DNA from: Stutzerimonas kirkiae
Lineage (GTDB): Bacteria; Pseudomonadota; Gammaproteobacteria; Pseudomonadales; Pseudomonadaceae
Assembly: GCF_004327335.1 (NCBI RefSeq)
Contig: NZ_QJUO01000015.1
Location: 1-64,000, forward strand
Length of the DNA: 64,000 nt
Direction: 5' to 3'
Shown here in pieces: positions 39,349 through 49,430 of this stretch. Position numbers and translations under genes: made by a program. Below the pieces are notes generated by a model. The model saw only the letters and a list, made by a program, of their open reading frames with translations. It searched no databases and had not been told where the DNA came from. Position 1 is the stretch's first letter, and each line of letters begins with the position of its first letter.

Positions 39349-41790
39349 TTACCAGTTATAGGTTATGTCGGCGGTCAGGGTCCGGCTTGCACCGTAGTAG
39401 CAGTCCAGCGTGCCGCCGCAGTTGGCCACGTATTTCTTGTCGGCGATGTTTTCCAGGTTCAGCTTCACAGCCAATCCCTTGAGCTGCAGTGGGGATTTTT
39501 CCAGATCGTAGCGCAACATGGCGTCGTACACGGTGTAGGAGGGAATCTGGAAAGAGCTCGGCTGATAGTCCGAGCCGTAGCTGCTGCGGACGTAACGTAC
39601 CCCCATGCCGGCGCCCAGACCGGCCAGCGGGGTGGCGTCGAACGTATAGTCGATCCACGTGGAAGCCGTCAGTGGTGCGATCTTGGCCATGTTGCGATCT
39701 TCACGACCATCGTTGACGCTACGCCATTTGCTCTGGTTGCGCGACACTGCGGCCAAGGCCCGCAGGTTCTGCGTGACGTTGAGCTTGCCTTCGAGCTCAA
39801 CGCCGCGGGAGCGTACGGCTCCGCTCTGGGTGCTGAAACCCGGATTGGCCAGATCGTCGGTCAGCATGTTCAGTTGGTCGATCTGATACATCGACAACTG
39901 GATGAAACCGTCGATGCCCCTGGGCTCGTACTTGACGCCCACTTCGTATTGCTCACCGGCGGTGGGCTCGAAGGGACTGCCCGCCACATTCGTACCGGTT
40001 TGCGGCAGGAACGACTCGGCATAGCTCAGGTAGGGTGTCATACCGTTGCCGAACTGGTATGCCAGGCCCGCCCGGACGGTGAGTTTCTCATCCTCGATGT
40101 TGGCGTGGGTGCCGCTCAACGGTACTTTGTTATCGGTCTCGGCGAAGTCATAGCGGCCACCCAGGGTCAGGATCCAGTGGTTCCAGCGCAACTGATCCTG
40201 AACGTACAGGCCGGTCTGTCTGATGGTGTTGTCCCAGCGGTAAGGCGAGGTGAAGCTGAACGTGCTGCCATAGACCGGGTTGTACAGGTCGATGGCAGGG
40301 CCGCTGCGGTCATACAGGCCGAGGAATTTCGAGTTGAAGTGGTAGTAGTCCACCCCCAGCAGCAGGGTGTGATCCAGTTCACCGGTCTTGAACTTCGCCT
40401 GAGCGATGTTATCGATGCCGAAGACCTTGTTGGTCTGTGACCAATCCACCCCAAAACGGGTCTGATAGCTCCTGTCGTTCAGGCCGGTGACGGGATTGGT
40501 CGGGAACGAATAGCCGTGCAGTGGCGCGACATAGCGGTCGTCGACGTAGGCATAGCGGGCATTTTGCTTGAGAGTCCAGATGTTGTTGAGCTCATGGACA
40601 ACCTCATAGCCGACTACGAACTGCTCGCGATCATAAGCGTTCAGGTCCGGCTCTCCGATGTACAGCGAACGGCTGATCCGGCCATTGGTTGTGCTGAAGA
40701 CCGTGCCATAGGCCGGCAGCCCCTGAGCCTCCGGGGTGTCACGATCCTTCTGATACTGGGCGAACAGAGTGAGGGTGGTGCGGTCGTTGGGTAGCCAGGT
40801 CAGGCTCGGCGCCAGCGTCATGCGATTCTGATCGGCATAGTCGATCTGCGAGCCGCTGTCGTTGACCACTCCGGTCAGGCGGTAGAGGAACCGGCCCTGC
40901 TCGTCGAGTGGACCGCCGAAGTCGAAGGCACCGTACTTGCGATCCCAACTGCCGCCGCCGATGACGATTTCACGCAGTGGCGTTGCGGTCGGGCGCTTGC
41001 TGGCCATGTTGACGATGCCGCCGGGCTGGTTCTGGCCGTACAGTACCGAGGCTGGGCCTTTGAGCACTTCGATACGCTCCAGCAGATATGGATCGATCTG
41101 CAGTGCGCCGCCGGTGCTGCCGCCGCCATAAGGCAGGTGTAGGCCGTCGAGGTACAGCGGTGCCGGGGAGAAGCCTCGGGAGGTGGGTTCGTCGAAAATC
41201 TTGACGCGATCCGAGAAGCCGCCAAACGTCATGCCGGGAGTGTAACGCAGGGCTTCGGTGACCGATTTGGCGCCGCGCAGCGTGATCTCGTCCCGGGTGA
41301 TGACGTTGATGGTCTGTGGGATTTCGCTCAAGGCCGCATCTGTCTTGGTTCCCGTGCCGCTACGCCTGGCAACTATCCCATCGACCGGGCCGTAGGCCGA
41401 CTCGGCATAGTGGGCTGCCCGGCCCGTCACACGGGTCGCATCCAGCTCCACCGGTTCGCTGCCTTGCGCCAGCTTGCGCAGGGTCAGGGTCTTTTCATCG
41501 ACGAACTGGAAGCCGTATCCACTGCCTTGCAGCAGCCGCTGCAGGGCCTGGCTGGGCGGGTAGTCGCCGTTCAGGGCGTTGCCGTCGAGGCCGGCGACGT
41601 CGTCGGAGGTGAACAGGATGCGCAGCCCGGCCTGGTCGGCGAAGCGGGTCAGGGCGCCGTCCAGCGGCTGGGCGGGGATATCGAAGCGCGCCGGCTGTTC
41701 CGCCGCCAGGGCGTACAGGGGGCTGGCGCAGCCGAGCAGGGTGGCGAAGGCGATGGCTCGGCGCAATGAACGGGTGGGTTGGTCGTGCAT
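39349..41790 (-). CDS. TonB-dependent siderophore receptor with signalling domain (ferrichrome-type)
   Basis: 813 aa. Signal peptide about 1-29 (RRAIAFATLLGCASPLYALA), STN domain about 33-105 (FDIPAQPLDGALTRFADQAG), plug (EIPQTINVITRDEITLRGAK, LLERIEVLKGPASVLYGQNQ) and barrel ending in LTADITYNW with terminal Trp. Two nearby cysteines (NCGGTLDCYYGA) sit in the last turn, as in FhuA-type ferrichrome receptors. Start ATG 41790 directly precedes the signal peptide; the open frame upstream is not similar to anything. The adjacent sigma/anti-sigma pair would control it, as fiuI-fiuR do for fiuA. The exact ligand is inferred. Confidence 0.9.
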   Translation of the reverse strand: MHDQPTRSLRRAIAFATLLGCASPLYALAAEQPARFDIPAQPLDGALTRFADQAGLRILFTSDDVAGLDGNALNGDYPPSQALQRLLQGSGYGFQFVDEKTLTLRKLAQGSEPVELDATRVTGRAAHYAESAYGPVDGIVARRSGTGTKTDAALSEIPQTINVITRDEITLRGAKSVTEALRYTPGMTFGGFSDRVKIFDEPTSRGFSPAPLYLDGLHLPYGGGSTGGALQIDPYLLERIEVLKGPASVLYGQNQPGGIVNMASKRPTATPLREIVIGGGSWDRKYGAFDFGGPLDEQGRFLYRLTGVVNDSGSQIDYADQNRMTLAPSLTWLPNDRTTLTLFAQYQKDRDTPEAQGLPAYGTVFSTTNGRISRSLYIGEPDLNAYDREQFVVGYEVVHELNNIWTLKQNARYAYVDDRYVAPLHGYSFPTNPVTGLNDRSYQTRFGVDWSQTNKVFGIDNIAQAKFKTGELDHTLLLGVDYYHFNSKFLGLYDRSGPAIDLYNPVYGSTFSFTSPYRWDNTIRQTGLYVQDQLRWNHWILTLGGRYDFAETDNKVPLSGTHANIEDEKLTVRAGLAYQFGNGMTPYLSYAESFLPQTGTNVAGSPFEPTAGEQYEVGVKYEPRGIDGFIQLSMYQIDQLNMLTDDLANPGFSTQSGAVRSRGVELEGKLNVTQNLRALAAVSRNQSKWRSVNDGREDRNMAKIAPLTASTWIDYTFDATPLAGLGAGMGVRYVRSSYGSDYQPSSFQIPSYTVYDAMLRYDLEKSPLQLKGLAVKLNLENIADKKYVANCGGTLDCYYGASRTLTADITYNW

Positions 41791-42033
41791 GGTTGGCCCT
41801 TTCTGGTGCGGGTTGGCGGTGGCGCGATAAATACGAATACTTCGCGCTTCATGCCTACGACGAAACAGCCTCGCCGACCTTGCCGTGGCGGGTGGAAAAT
41901 TTTTCCAACGCCGGATCGCCAGGGGTGCGCCAACGATCGAGTGTCGCGGACGGCGGCCTTGCGCCGGGCGCACCAGGGCGATTGGCGCCGCTATTCCTGG
42001 TGCATATGGCGCACCCTACTCCTTGGCGACATT

Positions 42034-42984
42034 TCAGGGCTTCGGGCGGATCAGCGTCAGCAGCGGCAGGCGGGTGATGCGTAGCGGCTGGGTCTGCTCC
42101 AGGGTGCGTAGCGCGGCTTGAGGGTCGTCCAGCTCGAACACGCCGCTGATGCGCAGCTCGCGCAATGCGCCGTCGGTGAGGTGGAGCTTGCCGGGCAGGT
42201 GGCGTCCCAGTTTGGCCAGCACCTCGCCCAGCGGGCGGCGGTTGAAGATCAGCTTGCCGCGCTGCCAGGCGCTGCTGGCCTGGGCATCCTCCTGGCGCAA
42301 CGGCCCAGGGGGCTGGCCTGCCTGGTAGGTCACGCCTTGTCCGGCCTCCAGTCGCAATGCCGCCTGCTGGCCGGAGGCCACTTCGACGATCCCTTCGCTC
42401 ACCACCACGTCGGTTTTCCGGCCTTGCAGGTCCACGTCGAAGCGCGTGCCCACGGCCCGCACGGTGCCGCCCCCTGCATGCACGATAAAGGGCCGGTCGG
42501 CGTCCCTGGCCACCTCGAACAGCGCCTCTCCCTTGTAGAGATGGATAGTGCGGCTGCCTGGCGAATAGTCGATGGACACGGCCGAAGCGCTGTTCAGCCA
42601 GAGCTGGCTACCGTCCTGCAACTGTAGCTGGCGGCGCTCGCCAACGGCGGTGACGTGGTCGGCCCGTAGCGCTGGCAACGGGTCGAGCAGTGTGCCGCCC
42701 ACTACCAGGATGGCCAGGGATGCCGCCAGGGCGGCGGCGAGCCGGCGGCGAGGTTTGCGGCGTGGCGCCGGGGGCACGAAGTGCCTGGCCGTTTCGGTTT
42801 GTGGAATGTCGTCCCACAGTGCCTGGGCGCTCCGGGCCGCTGCCCGGTGGGCATCGCTGCGCTGGCTCCAGTGTTCGAAAGCCTGCCGGTCGGCCACCGA
42901 GGCACGACCTGAATGCAGATGCACCAGTCGCTCGATGGCCTGTTCCTCGAGCTGCGCCAGGTCTTGCGTGGAATGCTCGCTCAC
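42034..42984 (-). CDS. FecR-type anti-sigma / signal-transducing protein
   Basis: 316 aa from a GTG at 42984 that overlaps the sigma stop (GTGA). DUF4880 part (QAIERLVHLHSGRASVADRQ), membrane helix about 83-100 (LAAALAASLAILVVGG), FecR domain (GERRQLQLQDGSQLWLNSAS, VRAVGTRFDVDL) and C-terminal signalling part (LRISGVFELDDPQAALRTLE). A longer form starting at 43017 is possible but would overlap the sigma gene by 37 bp. Confidence 0.9.
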   Translation of the reverse strand: MSEHSTQDLAQLEEQAIERLVHLHSGRASVADRQAFEHWSQRSDAHRAAARSAQALWDDIPQTETARHFVPPAPRRKPRRRLAAALAASLAILVVGGTLLDPLPALRADHVTAVGERRQLQLQDGSQLWLNSASAVSIDYSPGSRTIHLYKGEALFEVARDADRPFIVHAGGGTVRAVGTRFDVDLQGRKTDVVVSEGIVEVASGQQAALRLEAGQGVTYQAGQPPGPLRQEDAQASSAWQRGKLIFNRRPLGEVLAKLGRHLPGKLHLTDGALRELRISGVFELDDPQAALRTLEQTQPLRITRLPLLTLIRPKP

Positions 42985-43499
42985 TGGCTGTCCCTCTGGC
43001 GCCGCCAGGCACGGCAATGGCGCATGGCCTGGACGATATATTTACCCACCATGCTCTCGGAGACGCCCAGGCGGGCGGCGATCTGGGCATGGGTCAGCCC
43101 TTCCAGCCGATTGAGCAGCAGCGCCAGGCGGGCATTGGCGGGCAACTGGTCGAGCGCCGCATCCAACTGAGCCAGGCTCTGGCCTGCGGCCAGGGTGTCT
43201 TCGGGGCCCGAGCCCGGATCATGGATATCCGCCGCTTCCAACTCCTCGGCATGCAGGCTGGCCAGGCGCCGTACCCGGCGCAGGTGGTCGATGGCCAGGT
43301 TGCCGGCAACGCGGAAGACAAAGGCGCGCGGCTCGTCGATCGGCAGGCCGGGCTGCAGCCTGGCCAGGCGCAGGTAGGCATCCTGGGCGACATCCGCCGC
43401 ACACTCCACATCGCCCAGGCGGCGGGCGAGGAAGCGCAGGAGATCATCGTAATGCTCCTGGAAGCTTGCCAGCAGATCGGCTGAGTCGCTACGGGACAT
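42981..43499 (-). CDS. ECF sigma factor, FecI-like
   Basis: 172 aa from ATG 43499, preceded by AGGCAGG. Region 2 (LLASFQEHYDDLLRFLARRL, VECAADVAQDAYLRLA) and region 4 (LEGLTHAQIAARLGVSESMV) are clear. Expected to drive the ferrichrome-type receptor gene downstream. A possible Fur site lies about 55-70 bp upstream. Confidence 0.92.
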   Translation of the reverse strand: MSRSDSADLLASFQEHYDDLLRFLARRLGDVECAADVAQDAYLRLARLQPGLPIDEPRAFVFRVAGNLAIDHLRRVRRLASLHAEELEAADIHDPGSGPEDTLAAGQSLAQLDAALDQLPANARLALLLNRLEGLTHAQIAARLGVSESMVGKYIVQAMRHCRAWRRQRDSQ

Positions 43500-43552
43500 G
43501 ATCCTGCCTTGTCGTGCCTGCCCGCTCGGGCGATAGGCGCGCAAGACTACAT

Positions 43553-43570
43553 CAATCGAGAAGCGTTATC
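43553..43570 (-). promoter_or_regulatory. Possible Fur box upstream of the third sigma gene
   Basis: The plus strand reads CAATCGAGAAGCGTTATC. Its right half AGAAGCGTTATC matches 10 of 12 positions of the Fur-site half AGAATCATTATC; the left half is poor. Iron control of such sigma genes is usual, which supports the call. Confidence 0.4.
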
Positions 43571-43599
43571 AGCAGGAGCGGTTACAGGTGTGGTGATCG

Positions 43600-43719
43600 C
43601 GTTATGCACGGTAAAGCGCTGAAAAGAGCGCTGGAAGGCTGGACGAAAGCGCGTGGAAACCGGTGTTTTTCGTCCAGCTTTCCAGCCTCCAGCGCTTTTA
43701 ATCGAAGGCTTTGTGCCGC
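43600..43719. repeat. Full copy of the dispersed palindrome family
   Basis: Left arm AAAAGAGCGCTGGAAGGC then TGGACGAAA (about 43622-43648); right arm TTTCGTCCAGC then CCAGCCTCCAGCGCTTTT (about 43668-43700). The arms pair over about 30 bp with small gaps. It lies between the sigma gene and the DOPA-dioxygenase gene, ending just past the latter's stop. Confidence 0.75.
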
Positions 43720-43722
43720 TAT

Positions 43723-44082
43723 CTAAAGCTCATATTCCACATCGTCCCGGTCGCTGAGCACCGACAGGTCCAGCGGGCGTATGCTGCCCATCCACATCGG
43801 GTAGTCGCGGTGGTCGCGCAGGTCGTTGCCGGTGATCGGGTGGACCAGGATGGTCAGGCCCTGGCGGTTGAGCATCAGCCAGGGGATCACCTGGGCGAAC
43901 AGTTCGGCGCGCAAGGCCAGTTGGCAGCTCCAGTCGGGGTGCGGCCCGACCGGCTGCTGATGGACGCGGCCCATGCGCAGCGGGAACCGACGCGCCGCTT
44001 CCTCGCACAGGCTGCGTGCCTGCTCGAGGCTGTCGGCATCGAAGTAGACATGGGCATGGTAGCCCCGCACACGCACGCTCAT
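43723..44082 (-). CDS. DOPA 4,5-dioxygenase family protein
   Basis: 119 aa. The family pattern is RGYHAHVYFDADSLEQARSL, then GRVHQQPVGPHPDWSCQLAL and LTILVHPITGNDLRDHRDYP, with conserved His residues of a probable metal site. Bacterial members have no proven substrate; fungal and plant relatives cleave DOPA. Two in-frame ATGs exist; the one at 44082 has GGAGG at a spacing of 7, while the one at 44088 sits directly on GGAGGG, so 44082 is preferred. Third gene of hemF-aroE-dodA-like. Confidence 0.85.
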   Translation of the reverse strand: MSVRVRGYHAHVYFDADSLEQARSLCEEAARRFPLRMGRVHQQPVGPHPDWSCQLALRAELFAQVIPWLMLNRQGLTILVHPITGNDLRDHRDYPMWMGSIRPLDLSVLSDRDDVEYEL

Positions 44083-44084
44083 GT

Positions 44085-44905
44085 TCATCCCTCCATCAGT
44101 TGCCGGCGCAGCTCGGCCAGTACCGGCGCGCTATCCGGGCGCACGCCGCGCCAGAGCAGGAAGGCCTCGGCGGCCTGGCCGACCAGCATGCCCAGGCCGT
44201 CCAGGGTCTTGGCCGCGCCCTGTCCGGCGGCCCAGCGGTTGAACGGTGTCGCTGCCTTGCCGTACATCATGTCGTAGCAGACGCTGTGCCCGGGCCGGAT
44301 TACCTCGTTGGCGATGGCCGGCAGCTCGCCGCCGAGGCTGGCCGAGGTGCCGTTGATGATCAGCTCGAACGGCGCTCGCAGCTCATCGAAACCGCTGGCC
44401 GACACCTCGCCCAGCGCGGCGAAGGCCTCGGCCAGTTGCTCGGCCCTGGCTCGGGTGCGGTTGGCGATCACCAGCCGTGCCGGGCGCTGCGCCAGCAAGG
44501 GCTCCAGCACGCCGCGCACCGCGCCGCCGGCGCCGAGCAGCAGGATGCTGCGGCCCTCGATGGCGACCCGGTTATCCAGCAGGTCGGCGACCAGTCCGGC
44601 GCCATCGGTGTTGTCGCCGAGCAGGCTGCCGTCGTCGAGTTGCTTCAGGGTGTTCACCGCGCCGGCACGGCGGGCGCGTTCGCTCAACTGGTCGGCCAGG
44701 CGATAGGCCTGCTCCTTGAACGGCACCGTGACGTTGGCGCCCCGGCCCTGGCGGAAGAAATCGCGGGCGAAGCCTTCGAAGTCGTCCAGCGGCGCCAGCA
44801 GCGCCTCGTAGCTGAGCGCCTGGCCGGTCTGCTCGGCGAACAAACGGTGGATCTGCGGGGACTTGCTGTGGCCGATGGGGTTGCCGAAGACGCCGTAACG
44901 ATCCA

Positions 44906-44906
<1 letters not shown>
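44085..44906 (-). CDS. aroE: Shikimate dehydrogenase AroE
   Basis: 273 aa. Shikimate-binding Ser14/Ser16 (GHSKS), catalytic Lys64 ([10 protein letters not shown]), Asp101 (GDNTDGAG), NADP-binding GAGGAVRG (125-132) and [14 protein letters not shown] following it. Catalyses 3-dehydroshikimate to shikimate with NADPH in aromatic amino-acid synthesis. Shares one base with the hemF stop (TGATG), a linkage conserved in Pseudomonas. Confidence 0.96.
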
Positions 44907-45826
<920 letters not shown>

Positions 45827-45908
45827 TCAGGTCACCTTGGTCGGCAGGCGGGTGCGATTTTCAGGCGGCAAGCATAACATCCGGGTTCGTTTCGCCGGCC
45901 TGGCCGGG

Positions 45909-46017
45909 CCAAGAGCCGACAAAAGCGCTGGAAGCTGGACGAAAAGCTGTTCGTGTTTTCCCCATAACCAAGGCAGCTACGTTCAGCTGTCCAGCCAGCG
46001 CTTTTGTCGGCTCTTGG
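45909..46017. repeat. Palindrome-family copy with perfect 23-bp ends
   Basis: Arms 45909-45931 and 45995-46017 are perfect 23-bp reverse complements (core GCCGACAAAAGCGCTGG); the interior has the family's GAAGCTGGACGAAA and CAGCTGTCCAGC. It lies in the divergent hemF/qor promoter region, about 85 bp from each start codon. Confidence 0.85.
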
Positions 46018-46094
46018 GGTAATAGGCTAGCGATGGGTATCTTGGCTATGCTCCTCGGCCCATCCTGCGGGAACATTCTTGATAAGGAGTCGAT

Positions 46095-47072
46095 ATGGCA
46101 ACGCGTATCCAGTTCAGCCGGCATGGCGGTCCCGAGGTGCTCGAACAGGTCGATGTGGAGCCGCTGGCGCCCGCGCCGGGGGAGGTGCTGGTGCGCAACC
46201 ATGCGGTCGGCCTCAATTTCATCGACACCTATTTCCGTGACGGCCTGTATACGCCGCCCAGCCTGCCGTCGGGTCTGGGGACAGAAGGTGCCGGGGTGAT
46301 CGAGGCGATCGGTGAGGGTGTCAGCGGCTGGCAACCCGGCGACCGTGTCGCTTATGCCACCGGCCCGCTGGGCGCCTATGCCGAGTACCATAACCTGCCG
46401 GCGCGGCATTTGGTCCGGCTACCCGAGGCTATCGGTTTCGAACAGGCGGCGGCGGTGCTGCTCAAGGGCCTCACCGTGCAATACCTGTTGCGCCAGACCC
46501 ATCGGCTGGAGGCCGGCCAGACCGTACTCTTCCATGCCGCCGCCGGTGGCGTCGGCTCTATCGCCTGCCAGTGGGCGAGGGCGCTCGGGGCTCGGTTGAT
46601 TGGTGTGGTCGGTTCGGCGGAAAAGGCCGAGCGAGCGCAGGCGCTGGGTGCCTGGGCGACCATCGACAGCAGCCGCGAGGACGTGGTGCAACGCGTGCTG
46701 GAGCTGACCGAAGGGCGCAAATGCCCGGTGGTCTACGACTCGGTGGGCAAGAACACCTGGGAAACCTCGCTGGATTGCGTGGCGCCGCGCGGGCTGCTGG
46801 TCAGCTTCGGCAATGCCTCGGGGGCGGTCACCGGTGTCAACCTCGGCATCCTGGCGCAGAAGGGCTCGCTGTTCGTCACCCGACCGACCCTGGCCAGCTA
46901 CGCCGACAGCCCCGCGCGCCTGCAAGGAATGGCTGACGAACTGTTCGAGCTGATCGCCAGCGGCGCCATCGAAGTCGAGATCGGCCAGCGTTTCGCCCTG
47001 GCCGAGGCCGCCGAGGCCCAGCGCCGCCTGGCGGCACGGCAGACCACCAGCTCGACGGTGTTGTTGCCGTAG
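46095..47072 (+). CDS. qor: NADPH:quinone oxidoreductase (QorA-like)
   Basis: 325 aa medium-chain reductase without catalytic zinc. GroES-like N-terminal domain (RNHAVGLNFIDTYFRDGLY, GTEGAGVIEAIGEGV) and Rossmann domain with AAAGGVGSIACQWARALGA and the NADPH-discriminating region VGSAEKAERAQALGA. Reduces quinones by one electron with NADPH. Divergent from hemF, as in other Pseudomonas. Confidence 0.94.
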   Translation: MATRIQFSRHGGPEVLEQVDVEPLAPAPGEVLVRNHAVGLNFIDTYFRDGLYTPPSLPSGLGTEGAGVIEAIGEGVSGWQPGDRVAYATGPLGAYAEYHNLPARHLVRLPEAIGFEQAAAVLLKGLTVQYLLRQTHRLEAGQTVLFHAAAGGVGSIACQWARALGARLIGVVGSAEKAERAQALGAWATIDSSREDVVQRVLELTEGRKCPVVYDSVGKNTWETSLDCVAPRGLLVSFGNASGAVTGVNLGILAQKGSLFVTRPTLASYADSPARLQGMADELFELIASGAIEVEIGQRFALAEAAEAQRRLAARQTTSSTVLLP

Positions 47073-47113
47073 CCCCAGCAGGCGCGGCCCTGGTCAAGGC
47101 CAGGGCCCTCCAT

Positions 47114-47226
47114 GCCAAAGGCTTCGATAAACGCGCTGGAGCCTGGACGAAAAGCCGTTCGTATCCTGCACGAAACCAGGACTTCTACGTCCACCTGTCC
47201 AGCCTTCAGCGTTTTTGTCGGCCCCT
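47114..47226. repeat. Palindrome-family copy between qor and dodecin
   Basis: Left arm CGATAAACGCGCTGGAGCCT then GGACGAAAAGCCGTTCG; right arm GTCCACCTGTCCAGCC then TTCAGCGTTTTTGTCGG. Same family as 43600, 45909 and 49495, with more mismatches. Confidence 0.7.
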
Positions 47227-47310
47227 TGAATGCAGAGCGCATAAGGCTGTTGCACTTTCCGGCTGTTTGGGGGACTTTTATCAGGCAATTAACTAATAGA
47301 GGGATTTTTT

Positions 47311-47526
47311 ATGTCTAATAGTCATATCTATAGAAAAATCGAGATCGTCGGTTCTTCACCCAACAGTGTCGATGAGGCGATCCAGAACGCTATTACCGAA
47401 GCCAGCCGTACCCAGCAGAACCTCGACTGGTTCGAGGTCGGGGAAATCCGCGGTCATATCGAGAATGGCCAGGTCGCGCATTTCCAGGTCACCGTGAAGA
47501 TCGGCTTTCGCCTGAGCGATGCTTGA
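47311..47526 (+). CDS. Dodecin (flavin-binding dodecamer)
   Basis: 71 aa, full length. MSNSHIYRKIEIVGSSPNSV, the helix DEAIQNAITEASRTQQ, then LDWFEVGEIRGHIENGQ with the flavin-stacking Trp39 (NLDWFEV) and the final strand HFQVTVKIGFRL. Dodecins form 12-mers that store riboflavin/FMN and quench photoreactivity. Single gene. Confidence 0.95.
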   Translation: MSNSHIYRKIEIVGSSPNSVDEAIQNAITEASRTQQNLDWFEVGEIRGHIENGQVAHFQVTVKIGFRLSDA

Positions 47527-47920
47527 GTTCACGGCGACGGCAAATCCCGGACTGCCTGGCGGCAGTCCCTCTCCCCGACCCTCTCCCGCGAGGGGCTACT
47601 GTATGCACGCCTCTTCGCCCCTCGGGATCAGCGCTCCTGGCATCCGCACAGCCACTTTCGGCGGCGCCTGTGGGATTCAAGAGCCAGGTCTTTCCACCTC
47701 TCCATTCCGAAGTGTTCTCAACCCATCCTACGAATTCACTCAGGATTTGAACGAACACTGGCTTCGACAGCATGAGCAATGAAGGAGCCTGGCCTTTCCA
47801 CGTGTTTATGCGACTGGGTGGGAAATTCCGCTGCCGGCTGGGTCAAGCCTATGGCCCGGGTGTGGCGCACTACGGCTCCCTTCTCCCCTTGCGGACTACG
47901 GTATGCACACCTCTTCGTGC
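47527..47920. other. 394-bp gene-free stretch with repeated motif
   Basis: No credible gene. GGCTACTGTATGCACGCCTC (about 47594) and GACTACGGTATGCACACCTC (about 47893) are near-identical and mark the two sides of the stretch, as a degraded direct repeat. CCCTCTCCCCGACCCTCTCC nearby resembles a common low-complexity intergenic repeat of GC-rich bacteria; a related run occurs near 60340. Confidence 0.45.
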
Positions 47921-48919
47921 TTACCGCCGCAGCCCGGCGATGATCTCGAAGGCGCGGTGGCGGTCGGTGGTTTCATAGAAGTCGCAGGTGAAGATCAACT
48001 CGTCGGCGCCGGTCTGCTCCAGCAGTATCTCCAGGCGCGCACGGATCTTCTCCGGGCCGCCGATCAATGCCATGCCGAGGAAGCCACCCACCGCATCCTG
48101 CTCATGGGGCAGCCACAGGCCCTGCATGCTTTTCACCGGCGGGCGCAGCAGCAGGCTCTGCCCGCGTACCAGCGCGAGGATGCGCTGGTACGCGGAGGTG
48201 GCCAGGTATTCGGCGCGTTCGTCGCTGTCGGCGGCCAGCAGCGGTACGCCAAGCATCACGTAGGGCTTGTCCAGCACGGCGGAAGGCTGGAAGTTCTCCC
48301 GGTACAGGCGGATCGCGTCATGCATGAAGCGTGGCGCGAAGTGCGAGGCGAAGGCATAGGGCAGGCCCTTGGCCGCCGCCAGTTGCGCGCTGAACAGGCT
48401 TGAACCCAGCAGCCAGATCGGCACCTGGCTGCCGACGCCGGGCATGGCGATCACCTGTTGCTGTGCCTGGCGCGGCCCGAGCAGCGCCTGCAGTTCCTCG
48501 ACATCCGCCGGAAAATCATCGGCGCTGCCCAGACGGTCGCGGCGCAGGGCGCGGGCGGTGAACTGGTCGGTGCCCGGCGCGCGCCCCAGGCCCAGGTCGA
48601 TGCGTCCCGGATACAGCGCCTCCAGGGTGCCGAACTGCTCGGCGATCACCAGCGGCGCATGGTTGGGCAGCATGATGCCGCCCGAACCGAGGCGGATACG
48701 CTCGGTGCCAGCGGCCAGGTAGCCGATCAGCACGGCGGTGGCCGAGCTGGCGATGCCGTCCATATTGTGGTGTTCCGCCACCCACAGGCGTTCGAAGCCG
48801 AGCGCCTCGACGTGCCGCGCCAGGGCCAGGGCATTGTGCAGGGCCTGGCGCGCATTGCCGTCATCGCGTACCGGCGCCAGTTCCAGCGCCGAAAAGCGGA
48901 CCTGTTCGAGACTGCTCAT
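47921..48919 (-). CDS. Luciferase-like (LLM class) flavin-dependent oxidoreductase
   Basis: 332 aa TIM-barrel protein of the MsnO8/YhbW-like subgroup. Signatures: [57 protein letters not shown], and [20 protein letters not shown]. Probably an FMN-dependent monooxygenase; no substrate is known. ATG 48919 is preceded by GAGGAGGAG. It stands alone. Confidence 0.9.
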   Translation of the reverse strand: MSSLEQVRFSALELAPVRDDGNARQALHNALALARHVEALGFERLWVAEHHNMDGIASSATAVLIGYLAAGTERIRLGSGGIMLPNHAPLVIAEQFGTLEALYPGRIDLGLGRAPGTDQFTARALRRDRLGSADDFPADVEELQALLGPRQAQQQVIAMPGVGSQVPIWLLGSSLFSAQLAAAKGLPYAFASHFAPRFMHDAIRLYRENFQPSAVLDKPYVMLGVPLLAADSDERAEYLATSAYQRILALVRGQSLLLRPPVKSMQGLWLPHEQDAVGGFLGMALIGGPEKIRARLEILLEQTGADELIFTCDFYETTDRHRAFEIIAGLRR

Positions 48920-48986
48920 GCTCTCCTCCTCGGAAGATTTTGCGGGTGCGCCGTGCGCAGCGCTTTCTCCTGCGGGTGCGTATGGC

Positions 48987-49391
48987 CTAGATGCAGCGGG
49001 TGGCCTCGGCTCTTGCCAGCGTCTTGCCTTGTTCGTCACGCAGCCAGCCCTGTGGCTGGAAGCCGAGCGAGCGGGCTTCGAACACATAGCGCTGGCCCGC
49101 CTGGAATGCGTCGTAGCGTACCAGCAGTGTGCAGCGCAGGTGCTGGCTGTCGCCGAACAGGCCCGTGCCGCCGCCGCTGATTTCGAAATCGTAGCGGGCT
49201 TCCAGGCGGTGGGCGCCGGGCGTGACCTGGAAATAACGGCCATCGGCCGTGCGCACGCCGTCCAGCCGGTCGGCCATGAAGATATCCGAGACCTGGCCGC
49301 GCAACTCGACCCAGGCCATGGCGGGATCGGCCTCGGGCAGCGGGCTGGCACAAGCGCTCAGCAGCAGGCAGGCGAGCAAGGCACGCAACAT
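48987..49391 (-). CDS. Small lipoprotein of unknown function
   Basis: 134 aa. Signal with lipobox LLSAC (acylated Cys14: [17 protein letters not shown]). The mature domain is beta-rich ([51 protein letters not shown]), similar in look to small PEGA-like envelope lipoproteins. No function is known. Confidence 0.75.
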   Translation of the reverse strand: MLRALLACLLLSACASPLPEADPAMAWVELRGQVSDIFMADRLDGVRTADGRYFQVTPGAHRLEARYDFEISGGGTGLFGDSQHLRCTLLVRYDAFQAGQRYVFEARSLGFQPQGWLRDEQGKTLARAEATRCI

Positions 49392-49430
49392 GGTTTACCC
49401 TCGCAGGGCGTTTTCCGTCGGACCGACACA